Notes: generated by a model from the letters alone, not told the origin. Positions 1 to 7,194 are shown, counted from the stretch's first letter. The stretch: DNA of 13,315 nucleotides from Burkholderiales bacterium UBA2459 (GCA_002342365.1 DDPV01000012.1:151623-164937), one strand, 5' to 3'. A program made the numbers and translations.

Positions 1-6
1 CGCGTT

Positions 7-16
7 GGGGGGAGGG
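7..16 (+). promoter_or_regulatory. Strong Shine-Dalgarno for the SlyD-like gene
   Basis: A purine run with GGAGG at 11-15 sits four bases before the GTG at 20. It decides the start in favour of GTG 20 over the upstream in-frame TTG at 5. An out-of-frame ATG at 18-20 is followed at once by TGA and overlaps the GTG. Confidence 0.65.
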
Positions 17-19
17 TAT

Positions 20-484
20 GTGAGCGAAGAAAGTCGGGTTACTTTCGGGCGATGGGTCAGTCTAAAATATCGAATTTATGACAGTCTTGCCGAGGCGATC
101 GAACCTGAGGCAAGAAGTCTGGTTTATTTGCACGGTTTGCAAAGGGACCTTTTTCCAAAAATTGAGCAGGCCATTGAAGGACTTGGCGTGCAGGCTAGGC
201 TTTCCCTTTACCTGGAGCCGGTCGATACGTTTGGTGAATACGATGAGCAACGAGTCCATCTCGTTGAGCGGCAGCTGCTTCCTTCAACACTTGAAGCAGG
301 CATGAGTTTTGAAGGGATTCCAGGGCAGCCTCAGGACGGCCTGCTCTACACGGTGACCGATTTCACGCAGGAGCTTGCAGTGCTCGATGGCAATCATCCG
401 CTGGCTGGCATGGGTTTGCGCTTTGATATCGAAGTCATCGACATCTGGGTTGCAACGCCTGACGAAATCGAAGCCTGCCGCTAG
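20..484 (+). CDS. SlyD-like FKBP-type peptidyl-prolyl cis-trans isomerase / chaperone
   Basis: Cytosolic FKBP-family folding factor of the SlyD type, 154 residues. The family catalyses proline cis-trans isomerisation, and an inserted 'IF' flap domain binds unfolded chains. Visible matches are VSLKY at 13-17, YLHG at 36-39, a FGEYD motif at 71-75 (compare YGQYD in E. coli SlyD), the flap region at about 75-120, and the SlyD hallmark DGNHPLAGMGLRFDIEV at 123-139. The protein ends soon after at CR, so the His/Cys-rich metal-binding tail of E. coli SlyD is absent. Around 45-49 the usual I-P-G-L-E reads FPKIE, so isomerase activity may be weak while the chaperone flap is kept (inference). The GTG at 20 is preferred because GGAGG lies 4 bases upstream; an in-frame TTG at 5 has no ribosome site. 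It converges on mutS with a shared CTAG. No N-terminal signal peptide is seen. Confidence 0.88.
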   Translation: MSEESRVTFGRWVSLKYRIYDSLAEAIEPEARSLVYLHGLQRDLFPKIEQAIEGLGVQARLSLYLEPVDTFGEYDEQRVHLVERQLLPSTLEAGMSFEGIPGQPQDGLLYTVTDFTQELAVLDGNHPLAGMGLRFDIEVIDIWVATPDEIEACR

Positions 485-3078
485 CTTCGCAACAAGTCTT
501 TGAGGCGATACATCAAATCAAGCGCTTGCTTTGGGCTGAGCTGATCCGGGTCAATCGAGGCGATCAATTCGTCTACCGCTGGTTTGTTGGGGCTCTCGGC
601 GGGTTCGGTCTTCGAGGCAAGCGCAAACAAATCCGGCTGAATGAGTCGTTCGCGCGCTGATTGCTCAAAGCCATCAAGCAATTGCGCTGCCTTTCGAGTG
701 ACCGCGGGCGGAAGTCCGGCAAGTCGGGCGACCTGAATGCCATAGCTGCGGCTGGCTGGACCCTCACTGACCTGATGCAAAAAGCGGATGCCGCTGCGGC
801 TTTCGGCTGCTTTCAGATGCAGATTGAAGACCGCTGGCAGCCGATGTGCCAAGTCGGTAAGTTCAAAGTAGTGGGTGGCGAAAAGGCAAAGGCTGCGGTT
901 GGACTCAGCCAACTGTTCGGCGATGGCCTGGGCAAGCGCAAGGCCGTCGTAGGTTGAGGTGCCGCGGCCGATTTCGTCCATCAGCACCAGCGACTGGCTG
1001 CTTGCATGATGCACGATGGCAGCCGCTTCGGTCATCTCCACCATAAAGGTTGAGCGGCCGCCGGCCAAGTCATCGCTGGCTCCGATACGGGTAAAAATCC
1101 GGTCAAAAGCGCCCAGCTGGCATCGTTTTGCCGGTACAAAAAAGCCGCAATGCGCCATCAGCACGATGAGCGCGTTCTGCCGCATGTAGGTGGACTTGCC
1201 GCCCATATTTGGCCCGGTGATGATCGCCATACGGCACCGCTCATGCATGTCGCAGTCATTTGCGGTGAAGTGCTCAACCAGCGACTCCAGCACGGGGTGT
1301 CGGCCTTGATCGATCAACAATTGCTGTGCCGGCACAAATTCGGGGCGACACCAGCCCGACTCGAGCGCGATCGAGGCGATGCTACAAGCGACGTCGATAC
1401 GTGCTATCGCCTGGCCCGCCTGCTGCAAGGCAGCGACATGGGCCATCAGATCAGCGAGCAGATTTTCATAAAGCTTGCGTTCGCGAATGACAGCCCGCTC
1501 GCGCGCTGAAAGTGCGCGATCCTCAAAGGCCTTAAGTTCAGGCGTAATGAAGCGCTCGGCGTGCTTTAAGGTTTGGCGACGCTTGTAATCATCAGGAATC
1601 CGATGAAGCTGTCCTTGGCTGATTTCGATATAAAACCCGTGAACACTGTTGTAGGCGACCTTTAAATTCGCGATTCCGCTGCGATTTCGCTCGCGCGCTT
1701 CAAATTCCGCTAGGTACTGGTCGCTATCCCGATCAAGTGCGCGCAAGGCATCGAGTTCTTCGTCAAATCCGCCTCGAATCACCGAGCCTTCGCGCAGGCT
1801 TGACGCCGGCTCATCGAGCAAGCGCGTTGTGAGGCAAGCAAGCAGCGCCGGGTCAAGGGCAAGCGCATGGGCTTCGTCAGAAAAACCTTCAGGAAGCAAA
1901 GCAACGAGCGCCGGCAATTGCCCGATCGCATCGCGTAGCGCCGCAAGCTCGCGCGGCCGGACTGAAGCGAGCGCAACGCGGCTTGCAATACGCTCAAAGT
2001 CAACCATGCTGTCAAGCAAGCTTATAAGTCTTGAATCAATAGACGGCAGCAGCGTGCTAACCTGCTGTTGGCGAGCCTTGATGCTCTCCCAGTCGCGGAT
2101 GGGGTGCAATAAACGATAGCGCATCAGTCGTGAACCTGCCACGGTTCGGCACTGATCAAGACGTTTCAAGAGGCTGTGGTCTGTGCCACCGTGCAGGCTG
2201 GCGACAAGTTCAAGATTACGGCAGGCGACCTGATCGAGCGTCAAGTGCGCTTCGCTGCGCCATCGCCTGATGCCTTGCAAGTGCGGCATTGGCGTGTTTT
2301 CGCCCAAACCGCTATTTTTTGCAGCATACTCAACCAGCGCGCAGGCAACGCTTTGCAGCGCGGCATCTTCAGCGATTTCAAAGGCCTTCATCGAGGCGAC
2401 CCCAAGACGCTCTTTGAGCTTACGCTGCGCGCGTTCTGACTCAAACTGCCAGTCAGCAAGCGCCGTCACCGCGATGCTATCCCCAATCGCGGTGCTAACG
2501 CGCAACGTGATACCCTCGGGGACCAAGAGCTCGACGCATTGCATGGTTTGCAAGAAGTCTTGTAAGTCATGCCAGGCGAGTTCGTAAACGAGGCATTCGC
2601 CTGAGGCCAGTGACATCCAGGCAAGCGCTGCAAACCCGCGTAGCTCCGATTGCGTGACAGCGGCAAGGCAGCGCTCTTCGCGGTCAGGCAATAAGCTCTC
2701 TTCGGTAAGCGTTCCGGGCGTGACCACCCTCTGGACTTGTCGCTCGACGGGGCCTTTGCTGCTTGCCGGATCGCCGATTTGCTCACAGATCGCAACCGAC
2801 TCGCCAGCCTTCACGAGGCGTGCCAGATACTGTTCAAGAGCGTGTACCGGTACGCCCGCCATCCGAATCGGTTGTTGATTGGATTGGCCTCGCGTGGTGA
2901 GGGTGATACCAAGCAACTTTGCCCCGCGTTCGGCGTCATCGGCAAAGAGTTCGTAAAAGTCTCCCATCCGATAAAATAAGAGAACGTTCGGATATTGAGA
3001 TTTAATCCTCAGATACTGCTGCATCATCGGCGTATGGCCGGCGTAAAGCGATTCGGCGCTTGCGTCGTCGACTTTCAC
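481..3078 (-). CDS. mutS: DNA mismatch repair protein MutS
   Basis: Cytosolic mismatch-recognition ATPase that starts methyl-directed repair with MutL; 865 residues, close to the E. coli length of about 853. The N-terminal domain carries HTPMMQQYL at 15-23 and the mismatch-probing Phe-x-Glu motif as FYE at 41-43. Connector, lever and clamp domains fill the middle. The ABC-type ATPase has Walker A GPNMGGKST at 622-630, the conserved DLAGGRSTFMVEM stretch at 670-682, Walker B LVLMDEIGRGTSTYDG at 697-712 (D701, E702) and the switch histidine in ATHYFEL (H736). The C-terminus, with PKQALDLMYRLKDLL at 849-863, matches the tetramerisation tail, so the protein is full length. The start is GTG at 3078, with only a weak upstream purine patch, and it places the conserved N-terminus correctly. 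It lies 55 bases downstream of suhB on the same strand and may be co-transcribed with it. Confidence 0.98.
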   Translation of the reverse strand: MKVDDASAESLYAGHTPMMQQYLRIKSQYPNVLLFYRMGDFYELFADDAERGAKLLGITLTTRGQSNQQPIRMAGVPVHALEQYLARLVKAGESVAICEQIGDPASSKGPVERQVQRVVTPGTLTEESLLPDREERCLAAVTQSELRGFAALAWMSLASGECLVYELAWHDLQDFLQTMQCVELLVPEGITLRVSTAIGDSIAVTALADWQFESERAQRKLKERLGVASMKAFEIAEDAALQSVACALVEYAAKNSGLGENTPMPHLQGIRRWRSEAHLTLDQVACRNLELVASLHGGTDHSLLKRLDQCRTVAGSRLMRYRLLHPIRDWESIKARQQQVSTLLPSIDSRLISLLDSMVDFERIASRVALASVRPRELAALRDAIGQLPALVALLPEGFSDEAHALALDPALLACLTTRLLDEPASSLREGSVIRGGFDEELDALRALDRDSDQYLAEFEARERNRSGIANLKVAYNSVHGFYIEISQGQLHRIPDDYKRRQTLKHAERFITPELKAFEDRALSARERAVIRERKLYENLLADLMAHVAALQQAGQAIARIDVACSIASIALESGWCRPEFVPAQQLLIDQGRHPVLESLVEHFTANDCDMHERCRMAIITGPNMGGKSTYMRQNALIVLMAHCGFFVPAKRCQLGAFDRIFTRIGASDDLAGGRSTFMVEMTEAAAIVHHASSQSLVLMDEIGRGTSTYDGLALAQAIAEQLAESNRSLCLFATHYFELTDLAHRLPAVFNLHLKAAESRSGIRFLHQVSEGPASRSYGIQVARLAGLPPAVTRKAAQLLDGFEQSARERLIQPDLFALASKTEPAESPNKPAVDELIASIDPDQLSPKQALDLMYRLKDLLRS

Positions 3079-3133
3079 AACGATGGCTCGTCAGTCACTG
3101 GGTCGCAGGCCGTCAGACGACATCGCTTGGTCC

Positions 3134-4003
3134 TCAAGCGCTTTGCGTCTGATGTTTTTGATGGATGCTGCTGAATCGTTGAATCAACACCGAAAAGAGC
3201 GCGGGATTGGCTGCTAGCACCCGTCCACCGAAGAGGTGCTCGGCCTCGCCTTGGAAGTCACCGATCAAGCCACCCGCTTCGGTGATCAAGAGGGCTCCGG
3301 CTGCTACATCCCAGGGTGAAAGCCCCATTTCAAAAAAGGCGTCAAAGCGTCCCGCGGCGACATAAGCGAGATCGAGCGCGGCAGCGCCGGGGCGTCGCAA
3401 GCCAGCGCCGTCTAAGGTGAGTTGTCGGAAGTAGGCGATAAATTCATCGAGCTGGGCCATGCTGCGCGATGGAAAGCCTGTGCCGATCAAGGACTCCTTG
3501 ATTGCGACCCGCTTTGTAACCCGAATTCGCCGGTTATTGAAAAAGGCGCCCGCACCCCGACTGGCGGTGAACATTTCGTCGTTGGCAGGGTTGTACACAA
3601 CGGCCTGAGTCAGCACGCCGCGCTCGAGTAAACCGATGGACACTGCATATTGCGGCACGCCGTGAATGAAGTTTGTGGTTCCGTCCAGAGGGTCAAGAAT
3701 CCAGAGATGATCGAGTTCGCGAAGCCAGGGCGCCTTAAGGTTGATCAGGGCATCGCTCGGATGGCCTGCGCGCGATTTCGGTCCAGCGATGAATCCCGAC
3801 TCCTCTGCTAAGATGCAATGTTCTGGAAATGACTCGAATAAGGCTTCGATCAAGGCTTCCTCGGAAGCGCGGTCAATTTCAGTAACAAAATCGTTGAGCT
3901 GTTTTCGGGCAACCCGAATTGAATCGATATCGACCGATCCTCGGTTGATAATGCGTGCGGCAGCGCGAGCGGCACGCACAGCGATATTGAGCATCGGGTG
4001 CAT
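3134..4003 (-). CDS. suhB: Inositol-1-monophosphatase family protein SuhB
   Basis: Mg-dependent, Li-sensitive phosphatase fold of the inositol monophosphatase family, 289 residues. In E. coli, SuhB also associates with the Nus antitermination complex on rRNA operons (established there, not shown here). The N-terminus MHPMLNIAVRAAR is almost identical to E. coli SuhB, supporting the ATG at 4003. Metal and phosphate ligands are visible: E67/E68 in AEESG, WILDPLDGTTNF at 101-112 (D104, D107) and WDVAAG at 231-236 (D232). Between the AEESG and WILDPLDG motifs there are about 20 more residues than in the E. coli protein (about 73-96), see findings. It diverges from trmJ with 41 bases between starts, and mutS follows 55 bases downstream. 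No clear ribosome site or promoter is seen; any promoter probably lies inside trmJ. Confidence 0.95.
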   Translation of the reverse strand: MHPMLNIAVRAARAAARIINRGSVDIDSIRVARKQLNDFVTEIDRASEEALIEALFESFPEHCILAEESGFIAGPKSRAGHPSDALINLKAPWLRELDHLWILDPLDGTTNFIHGVPQYAVSIGLLERGVLTQAVVYNPANDEMFTASRGAGAFFNNRRIRVTKRVAIKESLIGTGFPSRSMAQLDEFIAYFRQLTLDGAGLRRPGAAALDLAYVAAGRFDAFFEMGLSPWDVAAGALLITEAGGLIGDFQGEAEHLFGGRVLAANPALFSVLIQRFSSIHQKHQTQSA

Positions 4004-4044
4004 GATGGAGATCCAGTTGCAACAAAGCCTGTCAGTTTAAGCCA

Positions 4045-4917
4045 TTGGTCCAACCCCAGCTTCATCAGTCCCTCGACCCTTTTTTTACCGAGCGAGCGAT
4101 CTTTGTCCTGCATCGAACCTCGCATCCGGGAAACATCGGTGCAAGCCTTCGTTCGCTTGCGGTGCTCGACTTTCCGCGTATGCGTTGCTCCGCACCGCGT
4201 GATCCGGCGTGGCAAGCGCATCCCGATGCGATCGCGCGTGCCAGTGGCGCGATGCCAAGGCTCAAGGAGATCTCGGCTTTCCAAAGCCTGCAAGCTGCAA
4301 TCGCCGATTGTCACTGGGTGATTGCAGTCAGTGCTGATGTTAGAGACTTTGGACCGGATCTTGTTGATGTGTCGACAGCCTGTGCCTGGGCCACCGCACG
4401 CATGCTCGACAATAAGCAGGCACGCGTCGCCTTCGTCTTTGGTTCGGAGCGAGACGGACTGGCCCGCGAGGAGGCCGCCCGCGGTCATTTGCTTGCCAGT
4501 ATTCCTGGGCAGCCGGCTTATCATTCACTGAACTTGTCGCAAGCGGTGATGATCACCGCCTGGGAGCTGCGCAAACAACTGCTGTCCTTGCGCACCGCAA
4601 AGGATTCGCAGGCGCCGCGTTTTGCGGCACCGCCGATGGGTCAGCCAGCCAGCGCCGATGCTTTTGAAGGACTGATGCAACATTTGCAAGAGGGTGCGAC
4701 CGCGCTTGGTTTTCTCGATCCGAAGCATCCGAAAATGCTGATGGAAAGGCTGCGGCGCCTTTTGATGCGAAGCGAGTTGCGCGCTGAAGAAATCGATTTG
4801 TTGCGCGGACTTTGCACTGCCATGATCCGGCCCAGGGATCGATCGGGCAGAGGGCTTAAGCCCTGCCTGCCCGAGCCATACCCAACGAAGTCAAAACCGG
4901 ACGCTGAGAATGTTTGA
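4045..4917 (+). CDS. trmJ: tRNA (cytidine/uridine-2'-O-)-methyltransferase TrmJ
   Basis: SPOUT-class methyltransferase that uses S-adenosylmethionine to 2'-O-methylate position 32 of the anticodon loop in several tRNAs (established for E. coli TrmJ). It is 290 residues, versus about 246 in E. coli. Motif 1 is TSHPGNIG at 25-32. The knot motifs are VFGSERDGL at 131-139 and SLNLSQAV at 161-168. A C-terminal helical region follows with GFLDPKHPK at 222-230 and RLRRLLMRSEL at 235-245, as in TrmJ. The last 25 or so residues form a polar, proline-rich tail without a clear E. coli counterpart. The start is uncertain: TTG at 4045 is the only canonical start codon between the upstream in-frame stop at 4003 and the conserved core, and only a weak TAAG precedes it. 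The gene overlaps cysE by 8 bases. Confidence 0.93.
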   Translation: MVQPQLHQSLDPFFTERAIFVLHRTSHPGNIGASLRSLAVLDFPRMRCSAPRDPAWQAHPDAIARASGAMPRLKEISAFQSLQAAIADCHWVIAVSADVRDFGPDLVDVSTACAWATARMLDNKQARVAFVFGSERDGLAREEAARGHLLASIPGQPAYHSLNLSQAVMITAWELRKQLLSLRTAKDSQAPRFAAPPMGQPASADAFEGLMQHLQEGATALGFLDPKHPKMLMERLRRLLMRSELRAEEIDLLRGLCTAMIRPRDRSGRGLKPCLPEPYPTKSKPDAENV

Positions 4918-5680
4918 ACGATTACGCGAATCCATCCAAACGGTGCTGGAAAAAGACCCGGCAGCGCGCTCAAGCCTGGAAGTCTTGCTTTGTTACCCGG
5001 GTATTCATGCCCTCATGTTCCACGGATTTGCAGCCCGCCTTTGGCATTGGCGCTGGACCACCTCAGCTCGCTTTGTGTCCCATCTTGGGCGTATTTTGAC
5101 CGGCATCGAAATTCATCCGGGCGCCCGGCTTGGACGCAGAGTGTTTATCGACCACGGGATGGGGGTGGTGATTGGCGAAACCGCCGAAGTGGGTGACGAC
5201 TGCACGATTTACCATGGTGTAACCCTCGGTGGCGTTGCCTTAAATTCCGGGAAACGACATCCGACGCTCGAAGCGGGGGTTGTGGTCGGGGCCGGCGCGA
5301 AAATTCTGGGGCCCTTTGTGGTGGGTGCAGGCGCACGGATCGGCTCCAATTCGGTGGTGGTGAAAACCGTGCCGCCGGGTGCAACCGCTGTGGGCATCCC
5401 TGCAAGAATTCTTGTGGACGAAGGTCACATGCAAAGCGGCGATCGCTCAGAACGTTCTGCTTTTTCTGCTTATGCGCTGTCGCGCGGCGATGATCCGCTT
5501 TCGCTGGTGATTCATCAGCTGATTGACCATGCTGCGGCTCAAGACCGGCGCCTGGATGCACTGCAGGCAGCCCTGGCGCGGGCTGAGCAAGCGGCCACGC
5601 AAGCCCAGGATCAAAGCGCGAAGATTCCAGAATCCGACGCCAAGCTTGACGTGGCGCGACTCAACCGGCTGGTGGATTGA
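4910..5680 (+). CDS. cysE: Serine O-acetyltransferase CysE (short form)
   Basis: Catalyses acetyl-CoA + L-serine to O-acetylserine, the committed step of cysteine synthesis; cytosolic, 256 residues. It has a short N-terminal helical domain (1-60) like Bacillus-type enzymes, instead of the roughly 140-residue domain of E. coli CysE. The left-handed beta-helix of hexapeptide repeats spans about 63-165. Catalytic H82 lies in FIDHGMG, the partner acid appears as E67 in TGIEIHP, and the acetyl-CoA/serine-binding GKRHPT loop is at 114-119. The C-terminal part (about 180-235) is alanine/glutamine rich and could form a short coiled coil. The ATG at 4910 overlaps the trmJ stop within ATGTTTGA, so translation is probably coupled to trmJ. 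It converges on lpxH with only 3 bases between stops, and a hairpin lies just beyond. Confidence 0.96.
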   Translation: MFERLRESIQTVLEKDPAARSSLEVLLCYPGIHALMFHGFAARLWHWRWTTSARFVSHLGRILTGIEIHPGARLGRRVFIDHGMGVVIGETAEVGDDCTIYHGVTLGGVALNSGKRHPTLEAGVVVGAGAKILGPFVVGAGARIGSNSVVVKTVPPGATAVGIPARILVDEGHMQSGDRSERSAFSAYALSRGDDPLSLVIHQLIDHAAAQDRRLDALQAALARAEQAATQAQDQSAKIPESDAKLDVARLNRLVD

Positions 5681-5683
5681 GCC

Positions 5684-6472
5684 TCAGGCCCAAGGACCAA
5701 AGGGTCCTTCGGCTTTGAATCCGAGTTTGTCCCATCGAAGCCATCCGCCGCGTTGTCGCTTTGCGTCCCAGTCCGGCAGCACCCAGCGCTGAAATAGTCC
5801 CTGATGCAGGGCAGGGCGGTGGGTGTGCCCGTGAATCAACACCGCAACATGATGTTGTTGCACCCACGCATGCAAGGCAGTCTCATTGGCATCCATGATC
5901 GCAAACGTTTTCTGGCGCTTGGCCGCTTCGCTTTCGCTGCGCATCGCAAAGGCAATCTCAAGTCGTTTTTTGATCGGCTGGGCAAGAAAATCCTGCTGCC
6001 AGCTTGCCTGCCGCACCTGCCTTCGAAAGTCCTGGTAGGCGCTATCGTCGGTACAAAATGCATCACCATGCGCCAGGCCTGCATCCAGTCCGAAGGCATG
6101 AAGTCTTGTGGGTTCTGGCATCAACTTGGCGCCTACTTCAGCGCAAAAACGGCCTCCGATCAGGAAGTCCCGATTACCGTGCATCAGGTAGAGCTTAAGG
6201 CTTTGCTGACAGCGCTGCCGCAACCCTGACAGTGCCTTGGCGAAGGCGTGGCGAGCCGGTATGTCTGCATCGTCTCCAACCCAGGCTTCAAAGAGATCAC
6301 CGAGCAAAAAAAGATGGGAGCAATCTGTGGGCAATAAATCTTCTAGGGCAAGCAAAAAGCCGCTGGGGTCCGTCAAGCGATCTGCCTCGGGCAAAAGATG
6401 CATATCCGATACAAAAATGATCACAGATTCATCATTGTTCACGCAGATCGCATCGGATGCCAGCTCAAACAC
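5684..6472 (-). CDS. lpxH: UDP-2,3-diacylglucosamine diphosphatase LpxH
   Basis: Hydrolyses UDP-2,3-diacylglucosamine to lipid X and UMP in lipid A synthesis, acting at the inner face of the cytoplasmic membrane. It indicates a Gram-negative host. The calcineurin-like metallophosphatase ligands are all present: SDMH (D23, H25), GDLFEAWVGDD at 58-68 (D59), GNRD (N100), LAHGD (H135) and HGHTHRP (H214, H216). Length is 262 residues from GTG 6472, versus about 240 in E. coli. The core starts at about residue 17, so in-frame GTG codons at 6442 or 6424 are alternative starts. None has a convincing ribosome site; GTG 6472 has TAAG nearby. It begins 12 bases after the ppiA stop, so it is probably in the same transcript. 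The C-terminal codons overlap the candidate cysE hairpin. Confidence 0.95.
   Translation of the reverse strand: MFELASDAICVNNDESVIIFVSDMHLLPEADRLTDPSGFLLALEDLLPTDCSHLFLLGDLFEAWVGDDADIPARHAFAKALSGLRQRCQQSLKLYLMHGNRDFLIGGRFCAEVGAKLMPEPTRLHAFGLDAGLAHGDAFCTDDSAYQDFRRQVRQASWQQDFLAQPIKKRLEIAFAMRSESEAAKRQKTFAIMDANETALHAWVQQHHVAVLIHGHTHRPALHQGLFQRWVLPDWDAKRQRGGWLRWDKLGFKAEGPFGPWA
5688..5713 (+). terminator. Candidate hairpin terminator for trmJ-cysE inside the end of lpxH
   Basis: AAGGACC (5692-5698) pairs with GGTCCTT (5703-5709) around a four-base loop. After one C/C mismatch, GCC (5688-5690) pairs with GGC (5711-5713). Only TTT follows on the plus strand, so intrinsic termination would be weak. 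The hairpin begins 8 bases after the cysE stop and lies within lpxH codons. Its position fits a terminator, but activity is unproven. Confidence 0.35.
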
Positions 6473-6484
6473 TGCGCTTACCCA

Positions 6485-7072
6485 TCAAGGTTTGAGCATT
6501 TTCGCGGACTCGATCACCACCGGTGTGGTCGGCACATCGCGCATGCCACCTGAGCTGCCCGTTGGTGTTTTGCGGATTTTTTCAACCACATCCATACCCG
6601 AAATCACCTTACCGAAGACGGTGTATCCGTGTCCATCGGGGTTGGGGTGATTGAGACCGTCATTGTTGACGACATTAATGAAAAACTGTGAGCTTGCCGA
6701 ATTCGGAGCCGCGGTTCGCGCCATTGCCACCCAGCCCGCATCATTTTTTAGACCGTTACGCGATTCAATCTCAATCGGTGCGCGGGTGGGCTTGCGATCG
6801 AGGTTGGCAAGATGTCCGCCGCCCTGAACCATGAAGTTTGCGATCACGCGGTGAAAGGTGGTGCCGGCATAAAAACCCTCATCGACGTATTGAATGAAAT
6901 TGGCAACCGTTTTGGGGGCTTTATCCGGGTATAACTCGATAACGAAACTGCCTAAATTTGTCTTGAATTCGGCTCTCGGCGAGGTCGCGGCTGCGCTTTC
7001 TTCGACAAGGCTACAGCTAAGCGACAGGCAGAGTATTGACACAAGGGGTAGCTGCTTGAAAAAAGATGACAT
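6485..7072 (-). CDS. ppiA: Periplasmic cyclophilin-type peptidyl-prolyl isomerase PpiA
   Basis: Proline isomerase assisting folding in the periplasm; 195 residues from the ATG at 7072. The first 30 or so residues form a signal peptide: a short polar start, a hydrophobic stretch LPLVSILCLSLSC, and a likely cleavage in ESAAA/TSP. The cyclophilin domain follows, with FHRVIANFMVQGG (catalytic Arg at 75), a GWVAMAR segment, SSQFFINV and GYTVFGKV, closely resembling E. coli PpiA. The ATG at 7072 is chosen because GGAG lies 6 bases upstream; the in-frame TTG at 7075 would be too close. From memory, Burkholderia genomes often carry ppiA and ppiB in tandem before lpxH. Only one cyclophilin is present here. 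Confidence 0.95.
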   Translation of the reverse strand: MSSFFKQLPLVSILCLSLSCSLVEESAAATSPRAEFKTNLGSFVIELYPDKAPKTVANFIQYVDEGFYAGTTFHRVIANFMVQGGGHLANLDRKPTRAPIEIESRNGLKNDAGWVAMARTAAPNSASSQFFINVVNNDGLNHPNPDGHGYTVFGKVISGMDVVEKIRKTPTGSSGGMRDVPTTPVVIESAKMLKP

Positions 7073-7078
7073 CAATCA

Positions 7079-7082
7079 CTCC
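7079..7082 (-). promoter_or_regulatory. Ribosome binding site of ppiA
   Basis: GGAG on the minus strand, 6 bases before the ATG at 7072. It decides the start against the TTG at 7075. Confidence 0.6.
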
Positions 7083-7092
7083 GATGTAGAAC

Positions 7093-7120
7093 GGTTTAAG
7101 AATGGGTACGCAAGAGTCAA
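7093..7120 (-). promoter_or_regulatory. Candidate promoter for ppiA-lpxH
   Basis: On the minus strand TTGACT (7120-7115, 5 of 6 consensus) is followed after 16 bases by TAAACC (7098-7093, 3 of 6). The -35 is good and the -10 poor. The gap upstream of ppiA is the longest in the window, about 120 bases, and holds no other recognised feature. Confidence 0.3.
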
Positions 7121-7194
7121 CGATAAGGGTTTGTCTACTCGGCATTGAAGACCGAAGCATGAGACATTAGCGGCCGGTCAGCTGCCTGTGAAGA

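Noticed and set aside
519..528. Palindrome CAAGCGCTTG at 519 and again at 7695
   Set aside because: Only two copies, both inside coding sequence, with composition typical of the region.
1150..1509. Plus-strand open frame of 119 codons inside mutS
   Set aside because: Antisense to the MutS ATPase domain; no independent support.
3850..4524. Long minus-strand open frame (224 codons) across suhB and trmJ
   Set aside because: It lies antisense to trmJ and overlaps suhB in another frame; its translation is basic and lacks any recognisable motif, while both overlapped genes have clear family signatures.
5145..5561. Minus-strand open frame of 138 codons inside cysE
   Set aside because: Antisense shadow of the hexapeptide repeats; repetitive proline and arginine composition with no start signal.
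6998..7072. PpiA as a lipoprotein, with Cys in LSLSC at the end of the hydrophobic core
   Set aside because: Position -3 is Ser and -2 is Leu, which does not fit a lipobox; a conventional cleavage after the alanine run is more likely.
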